Positions 57,968 through 64,000 of a stretch of 64,000 nucleotides of DNA are shown here, piece by piece. The position numbers and the translations under genes are program-made. How positions within the stretch are numbered: the first letter of the stretch is position 1; the number at the start of each line of letters is the position of its first letter. The DNA is from Cunninghamia lanceolata (Eukaryota > Streptophyta > Pinopsida > Cupressales > Cupressaceae): positions 2,994,501-3,058,500 of the forward strand of contig BSBN01000233.1 of assembly GCA_027924645.1 (NCBI GenBank), read 5' to 3'. Under the pieces are notes generated by a model, which was not told the origin of the DNA, searched no databases, and was given only the letters and a program-made list of their open reading frames with translations.

Positions 57968-60948
57968 ATGCCTCAAACTAGGAGTCAATATCGAGCTGAA
58001 ATAGAAGCCAAATTGAAAGCTGAAATGGATGCCAAATTGCAAGCTGAGATGAAACAATTCACAACACCTCTTAAGGACGCGACTCAATTCACAACTAGTA
58101 TGCCTTCTCATATGTTTATACCTCAAGGATACACTATGGGCAAGTCATCTTCACAACAAATGCAACCTCCACCATCTTTGGAAACTTTCGAAGAACAATC
58201 TCAAGATGACTCATCAGAATTCCAAGATACCTATCTATGGGACCAAGTTGAGAAACTCATGATATCTGAGCCTGATCGCTGTTTTCTCCAACTTGCTCAC
58301 ATGGGTGCTAAACTACCTAAAGACTTTGATATATCCACTATTAGAGAGCAAGATCCCAACACTACTGCTGTTGTTGCGAATAGACCATCTACTATAGTCA
58401 CATCATCTCCTATTACATCGCAAACATCGTCCTCATTGCCTATTGTTGCTTCATTTGAGTTACCACGATCAGAGCATACTTTAGAACCATTGATAGTGCC
58501 CACCAATGTGCTCCCTCTCATGTCACAAAATCTCAACATTCCACCTTTTCATGTCCCTCAACATATCTCTCCTTCTACCATGATTGTTTCCATGCCTCAA
58601 GTAACACAAGCTGTCCATGCAACACAAGCACAAACACTTCGAGCATCACAAGCAATTCCCATGTCTTATGGTGTGCATACCTCTCAAACCATTCCAACAA
58701 CACATGTTGTCCATGCTTCACACCCATTGCAATCTACCACATCTCATATACCAACTGTTAATTCCTCCATGCTATCCTATAATCCCAACGTTAGTCTCAT
58801 TGACATGAGTGATCCCCTCATTTCTCAAGCCAATCCAAACAATAAGATCGCTTATGTTGATCAACTTACATCCATGCTGTCCTCTTCTTCCAATCCTTCA
58901 CACACCATCAATCCATCTTATGCTACCCATGGCTTCTCTAATATCACCCAACACACGACATATACCAATCCTCATATTGTCCAAAATACCAATCCCAATG
59001 TTCATCCTTCTGTCGTATCTACCAATCCCTCCGTCACTTACCATGTCATGAATTCAATCCCAACTTCCCAATCATCTGCTACTATCAATCCAACATCCAC
59101 TTCTCATGTGATGCACACCCAATTGCCGCTAGTGTCTCAAGGATAGCAATCCTCCAACACATACATGTCACATACCACTCCTTTGACATACCTTGTGGGC
59201 ACACAACCACAACAAACAGTCACCGCTTCATATATCCCACAACCGCAACAAACAGTCACAACTCCACATATACCACAACCGCAACCACAATATGTCTCAT
59301 ATCATACTCCACCCCCTTTGCAACAACAGCAGTTATCCTCAGCCGATATCCAACAGATGATCGATGAAAGGGTAGGACAAGGCAAGAAACCTTTCTCTCT
59401 CAAAAACATATGCGCCTATCCATTTGACAAGTCTCTTAATATGATACCTTTTCCACCACACTTTGAAATCCCACAATTTGATAAGTACAAAGGGAAAGGA
59501 AATCCGGACGACCATCTTCAAGCCTTTTTCGTGGCATGTCTCGATGTTGCCTATGATGATACATATCTTTTGAGACTATTTCCTCGAAGCTTAGCAGGAC
59601 AAGCTCTCGAATGGTTTTCCCATTTACCTCCAGGAATTAAGACTTTTTCAGAATTGGCAAACAAGTTTCGATCACACTTTGCCTTCAACATTGAACATGA
59701 GGTAAACATGAATGACCTTGTCAACAACAAACAACGCAATGGTGAAACCTTTTCTCATTTACCCAACGATGGCGTAATATGGCTAGCAAATTATCATGGG
59801 AAATCCCTGAGAAACAACAGCTTGACATCTTTGTTCAAAATCTTCATCCTGAGCTGTCATTCCAACTACAATTGCAAAGTGCTAGCACCTTTGAAGAACT
59901 AGTTTCCAAAGGAGTTATTATTGAACGAGCCTTAATTGCCAAAGGAACTATCAAGATCTTTCGTGATAACAAAGATTCTCCCCAAAATTCCAATGATAAG
60001 TCTCGCTTTTGGAACAAGAACAAGAATGTTGTCAATGACGGTATTGTCGATGCAAAGAACATTCAAACTATGAGAGCTCCCATCAACATTCAAGCAGCCT
60101 CTCCACCAAGACAGCCTTTTCCACAACGAAGAAACCAACGCCAAACTTCTAATCCACGCCGATAATTTACACCATTAGTGGAACCCATGGAAGTTATTCT
60201 TCGAAAGCTGCTTCAAGCCGGAGACGTTATTCTACCCGATGCACCACCAAATGGCGAACCCCTCTTTTGAGCTCCTTGGTACAAAGAGAATGAGTATTGT
60301 GATTACCATCGAGTAAAAGGGCACAAAACAAATGGTTGTATGCGCTTAAAACATGTTATCCAAGACTGCATTGATCAAGGTTTAATCAATGTCACACCTT
60401 CAACAGCTCAACCTGCTCAACAATCCACATCAAACTATGATCTAGAGACTTTCAAGAATCCACTTCCATCTCATGATCAGACAAATAACCTTCAGGCTGG
60501 AAATGCTATTCCATATAACTATGCATCATCTACCATTGGCCGCATTGACCATGCTCGCATTTCTACCATTACCGTCCAAGGGAGAGCACCTGATTGTGCT
60601 GTAACCACACGAAGAGGTCGAGTTACTATTCAAGGAGCTCCTCCTCACTCTCCTCGACCCCTCTCTGACTATAACCTCTTGGATCACCTTGGTAAAACAC
60701 CTACACACATATCTATTCTTGAGCTGCTCCGCATATCCCCCGCACATAAAGCTATCCTTGATAAAGCCTTACAAGAGTCTTCGGTGCCTAATAATATTAA
60801 TATCACACAATTTCAATCTATGGTCACTAGCATTGCAGCCCCTTATCATTTGACCTTTTCCGATAAAGATCTTCAACCCTCCATTCATCCGTCACACAAT
60901 GAGGCCCTCCATATTGAAGTATTTGTTAACCAACGCCGTATCAAATGA
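57968..60948 (+). pseudogene. gag: gag of element E
   Basis: ATG 57968 (MPQTRSQYRAEIEAKLKAEM) opens a charged coiled-coil start. A Ser/Thr/Pro/Gln-rich region follows to about 59,330. The Retrotrans_gag core (about 59,390-59,910) has FDKYKGKGNPDDHLQAFF and PRSLAGQALEWFSHLPPGIK. A C-x2-H-x4-H-x4-C knuckle-like motif (CDYHRVKGHKTNGC) is at 60301-60342. Lesions are TAG 59144 (in frame with the next section), a single-base loss near 59760, TAA 60163, and TGA at 60268 and 60946. The last two look like CGA-to-TGA changes. Apart from the shift near 59760, one frame runs into pol. Confidence 0.88.
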
Positions 60949-61300
60949 GTCTTGATAGATGGGGGAGCTGGTCTAAATATCTGTTCTTTGAAACTTATCA
61001 AGCAATTGGGATATTCTGAGAAAGATGTTGACACCTCCAAGGTTATTACCATCAGAGCATATGATGACGCTGAAAGAGATACCGAAGGGATCATCTTATT
61101 GCCTATTCAATTTGGGCCGGTCATTACAGAAACTCGCTGCCAAGTCCTTGATATTGATCTTCCTTACAACATCATCCTTGGACACCCTTGGATCCATACC
61201 CTTAAAGCAGTTCCATCTACATATCACCAATGCCTTAAATTTCCACATAAGGGTGTTGAAGTTACCATTCAAGCTGATCCCAATCCATTTGAGTTTTGCC
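60949..61300 (+). pseudogene. pol: protease of element E
   Basis: An aspartic protease. The active-site motif reads L-I-D-G-G-A-G-L-N (about 60955), the D-G-G form seen in Tat-type elements. The C-terminal hallmark YNIILGHPWIH is at about 61168. It is in one open frame (to 63295) with G-patch and RT. Confidence 0.88.
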
Positions 61301-61679
61301 GTGCCTTTCAAGCTAAATATCAGAGTCCAAACCGTATCCCTATCAACACCGAGGCATATCCATCTTCCTGCTATGTAGACCCATCCGATCTTCTCAAGCC
61401 CTCATCTAGCAAAGCCGCTTCTAACCTCCATATCAAATATACCGAACATGGCCCTGGTGAATATAAATTGCAGGAATCCTATTGCGTTGGTACCCTTCCA
61501 TTATCTCCTAAATCCCATGGTAATCCCTCTACATCTAAGCTAACTTCATCCTCCGCTGTTATCAAAGCTCCCCCTACCGTATTCATTAAAGGTGGTTTCT
61601 TGGATGACGAAGACATTGAGGACATCAACTCTTGGATATTCTTTGATGAAAATGACCAAGTCCAACTTGAAGTAGAGCG

Positions 61680-61815
61680 CTACAACAACGGGTTTCGTAT
61701 CATAAAGAACATGGGCTATAAAGGACATGGCGGCTTGGGATCACAGGAACAAGGACCTATTGAGCCCCTTATTGTGTCTAAGAAGTTTAATAAGCAAGGC
61801 CTTGGTTACCAACTG
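61680..61815 (+). other. G-patch-like domain in element E pol
   Basis: Between protease and RT the frame reads GFRIIKNMGYKGHGGLG, then GPIEPL and a second GLGY. The spaced glycines and aromatic residue fit the G-patch consensus, which in other proteins binds RNA or helicase partners. It is not seen in A, B, C or D. Confidence 0.7.
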
Positions 61816-62439
61816 GAGGTACCGCGACCCAAAGACATTAAGTGTATTTCCGATATTGACGTTGGACCTTCCTCGGTAGGAGAGACTTCTAACTCGGATA
61901 TCATCGACGACTCCTCCCTTCATATCACCGACCTTTTTCAAGAACATTCCATCTTCATGTTTTCCGCAACCTCCTCTAGCCATCACAATCCCTCCTTTAG
62001 CCTTTCACTCGTATATCCTGACCTCATCGATTGGGACCAACAGGGGGCACCGATATTAGATACATTTGAAAATAACGAAGCCATTACAGAATTCATGGGT
62101 TTGAGACAAGGTATTCCACTGGGTGATCATAAAGCAGGTTTCATGATGGAATTACCTAAACTAGCATATTTTGGCGGAAGTATCAAATCCTTCAGTCGCA
62201 AAAGTGAAGTAAACAAAATTCAACAAAATAGGTCACTAGGTGAAAACCGAAAGGTGCCTCTTGACCGTGAAAAAGTAAAAATAAAGGACGTATCCGAAGG
62301 TGAAAACCTCTCTGAGGCGCCTAAGGATGAGGGATTTGATCTTCCTGTTGCCACTGATTACCATGAGAAATCAACTGTGCTAGTTGAAAAATCACAAGAC
62401 ATGAACTTGGGAACAGAACAGAATCCGAAGATCACTTTT

Positions 62440-63297
62440 TTGGCAGCATCACTATCAGAGCAAGAACGAAAGAACTTCACAGCATTTTTTCTGAGAAGAG
62501 CTATAAATTTTGCATGGATGTATGCAGACATGCCAGGACTAGATCCTTCACTTGTGGTACATCATTTAGCAGTATTCCCTGATGCAAAGCCTGTCAAACA
62601 AAAATTGCGCAAAATGCATCCACAAGTTGCCTTATTGGTCAAAGCAAAAATTCAGAAACTGTTAGAAGCAAAGTTCATAAAGCCTATTGATTATCCAGAA
62701 TGGGTTTCAAACTTAGTACCTGTAGCAAAACTAGATGGACGAGTTCGCTACTGCACAGACTTTAGAGATCTTAACAAAGCATGTCCTAAAGACGATTTTC
62801 CATTACCAAGCATAGACAACATTGTTGATCTTACAGCAGGACATGAAATGCTATCTTTGATGGATGGATTTTCTGGTTATAATCAAATCAGAATAGCAGA
62901 GGAAGACCAAGATAAAACATCTTTTATTTGTCCATGGGGCACATATTGCTGGGTTGTAATGCCTTTTGGTCTCAAAAATGCTGGAGCTACATATCAACGA
63001 GCCATGACAGTTATTTTTCATGACCTTTTTCATACTATCATGGAAGACTATGTTGATGACATCCTGGGAAAATCTAAGACAAGGGAAGGACATCTACAAG
63101 TATTGGCACAAATTTTTGATCGATTAGAAAAATACCAAGTCAGACTAAACCCAAAGAAGTGTGTATTTGGCGTAACATCAGGAAAACTATTGGGATATAT
63201 TGTGTCTCGACGAGGGATACAAGTGGACCCAGCTAAGGTAAAAGCTATCATAGAAATGCCTCCAACAATGAATCTCAAACAGCTCCGCAGTTTATAG
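62440..63297 (+). pseudogene. pol: reverse transcriptase of element E
   Basis: RT blocks are AKFIKPIDYPEWVSNLVPVA, VRYCTDFRDLNKACPKDDFP, LSLMDGFSGYNQIRIAEEDQ and VMPFGLKNAGATYQRAM, the catalytic Y-V-D-D at 63049-63060, and NPKKCVFGVTSGKLLGYIVS. It is open over 2.3 kb together with the protease. It ends at TAG 63295-63297, where the LRSLQG-type context predicts a Gln codon. The frame continues beyond. Confidence 0.92.
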
Positions 63298-63880
63298 GGT
63301 AGGCTACAATCTATCCACAGATTTATCTCACAACTCGCAGATAAATGTTATCCTTTTCAGCATCTTCTTCGTAAGGGTGAACCTTTTAAGTGGGATGAAA
63401 AGTGTCAACAGGCTTTTGATAAGATAAAGGAATACTTGGCAACACCTCCTGTGTTAATACCTCCTGTACTTGATCGTCCATTACTGCTCTATATATCATC
63501 CACAACCGCAGCATTGGGTGCACTTCTAGCTCAAAATGATGATTCAGGAAAAGAACAAGCCATGTACTACATTAGTAGAACCCTTGTGGGATATGAACTC
63601 AATTACTCGTTCATGGAAAAAACTTGTTTAGCATTAGTGTTTGCTTCCCAAAAGTTGCGACACTATATGTTGAACCAAACAACAAAGCTCATCTCTAATG
63701 TGGATCCCCTCAAGTATCTCCTTTCAAAAGCACTTCTCACAGGGAGATTAGCAAAATGGGTTATGATCTTGAGTGAATTTGACATACAATATGTGAACCG
63801 TAAAGCTATCAAAGGACAAGTCATTGCTGATCAATTAGCTGCAGCACCTATCACAGACATTCAGCCAATATATCTAGAAT
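63298..63880 (+). pseudogene. pol: RT-linked RNase H of element E
   Basis: In frame after the TAG. It contains RLQSIHRFIS, FKWDEKCQQAFDKIKEYL, LLYISSTTAALGALLAQND, a YYISRTLVGYELNYSFMEK motif, LRHYMLNQTTKLIS and a closing VIADQLAA. No further stop is seen. Confidence 0.9.
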
Positions 63881-63899
63881 TCCCTGATGAAGGATTGTT

Positions 63900-64000
63900 T
63901 AATTTACATTCTCCAGCACGATGGCAGCTATACTTTGATGGATCATACACTCAACACGGATCTGGAGCAGGTATCTTGTTTGTCACTCCCCAAGGAGACT
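63900..64000 (+). pseudogene. pol: start of second RNase H of element E (window edge)
   Basis: The sequence reads WQLYFDGSYTQHGSGAGI and then LFVTPQGD to the window end. This is the start of an RVT_3/archaeal-like RNase H. It follows the RT-linked RNase H, the commonly described order in Tat/Ogre elements and unlike A, B and C here. Confidence 0.85.

Larger units (their letters stand above)
54446..64000 (+). mobile_element. Element E: Tat-type gypsy retrotransposon, 5' part
   Basis: 5' LTR (54446-55213), primer site (55217), a 2.7 kb repeat-bearing leader, gag, protease, G-patch, RT, RNase H and the start of a second RNase H at the window edge. The integrase and 3' LTR lie beyond. It is inserted in element F; the candidate target duplication is AATCC (54441-54445), and its partner lies outside the window. 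Lesions seen are TAG/TAA/TGA changes at Gln or Arg codons and one single-base loss. Confidence 0.92.

Noticed and set aside
57917..58539. Minus-strand ORFs opposite E gag
   Set aside because: Shadows of the gag frame on the plus strand.

Overview
This 64 kb window looks like intergenic DNA from a large, repeat-rich plant genome. I suspect a gymnosperm, possibly a conifer, because of the stacked, decayed, very long Tat-type Ty3/gypsy elements, but no host gene is present to test this. I found no host protein gene, rRNA, tRNA, CRISPR or bacterial feature. Nearly everything can be assigned to six LTR retrotransposons, named A to F here.

Layout. Bases 1-517 are the 3' internal end of an A-type unit lying upstream. 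Element A (+, 518-46633) has a 6.75 kb LTR (518-7270), a degraded gag-pol interior (7271-15566) and a second LTR (15567-46633) split by two later insertions. The first is element C (-, 16379-25858, target duplication GTTTC, RT deleted). The second is element B (+, 27986-42815, target duplication CTCAA, 3,223 bp LTRs, nearly intact gag-pol). A ends at 46633 inside the integrase of element D (-, 46634 to about 52.8 kb, gypsy with an iMet-type primer site). Next is the 3' part of a Ty1/copia element F (-, about 52.8-54.4 kb), cut by element E (+, 54446 to beyond 64000), a Tat-type gypsy element with a 2.7 kb repeat-bearing leader. The insertion order read from interruptions is D, then A, then C and B; and F, then E.

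Coding content. A, B and C carry an extra RNase H directly after the protease and before the RT position. E carries its second RNase H after RT-RNase H. Most stop codons in these polyproteins are CAG-to-TAG or CAA-to-TAA changes, as expected of heavily methylated, silenced plant repeats.

Most unusual feature. The U3 part of both LTRs of A holds the remains of one long reading frame (1986-6260, about 1,420 codons; second copy 26538-27985 plus 42816-45624). It has a good ATG context, an intron-like leader, a putative nuclear signal, coiled coils and an acidic C-terminus. I do not recognise the protein. The related element B has the same LTR ends but no such frame. A long accessory gene inside a plant LTR is the best candidate here for something undescribed.
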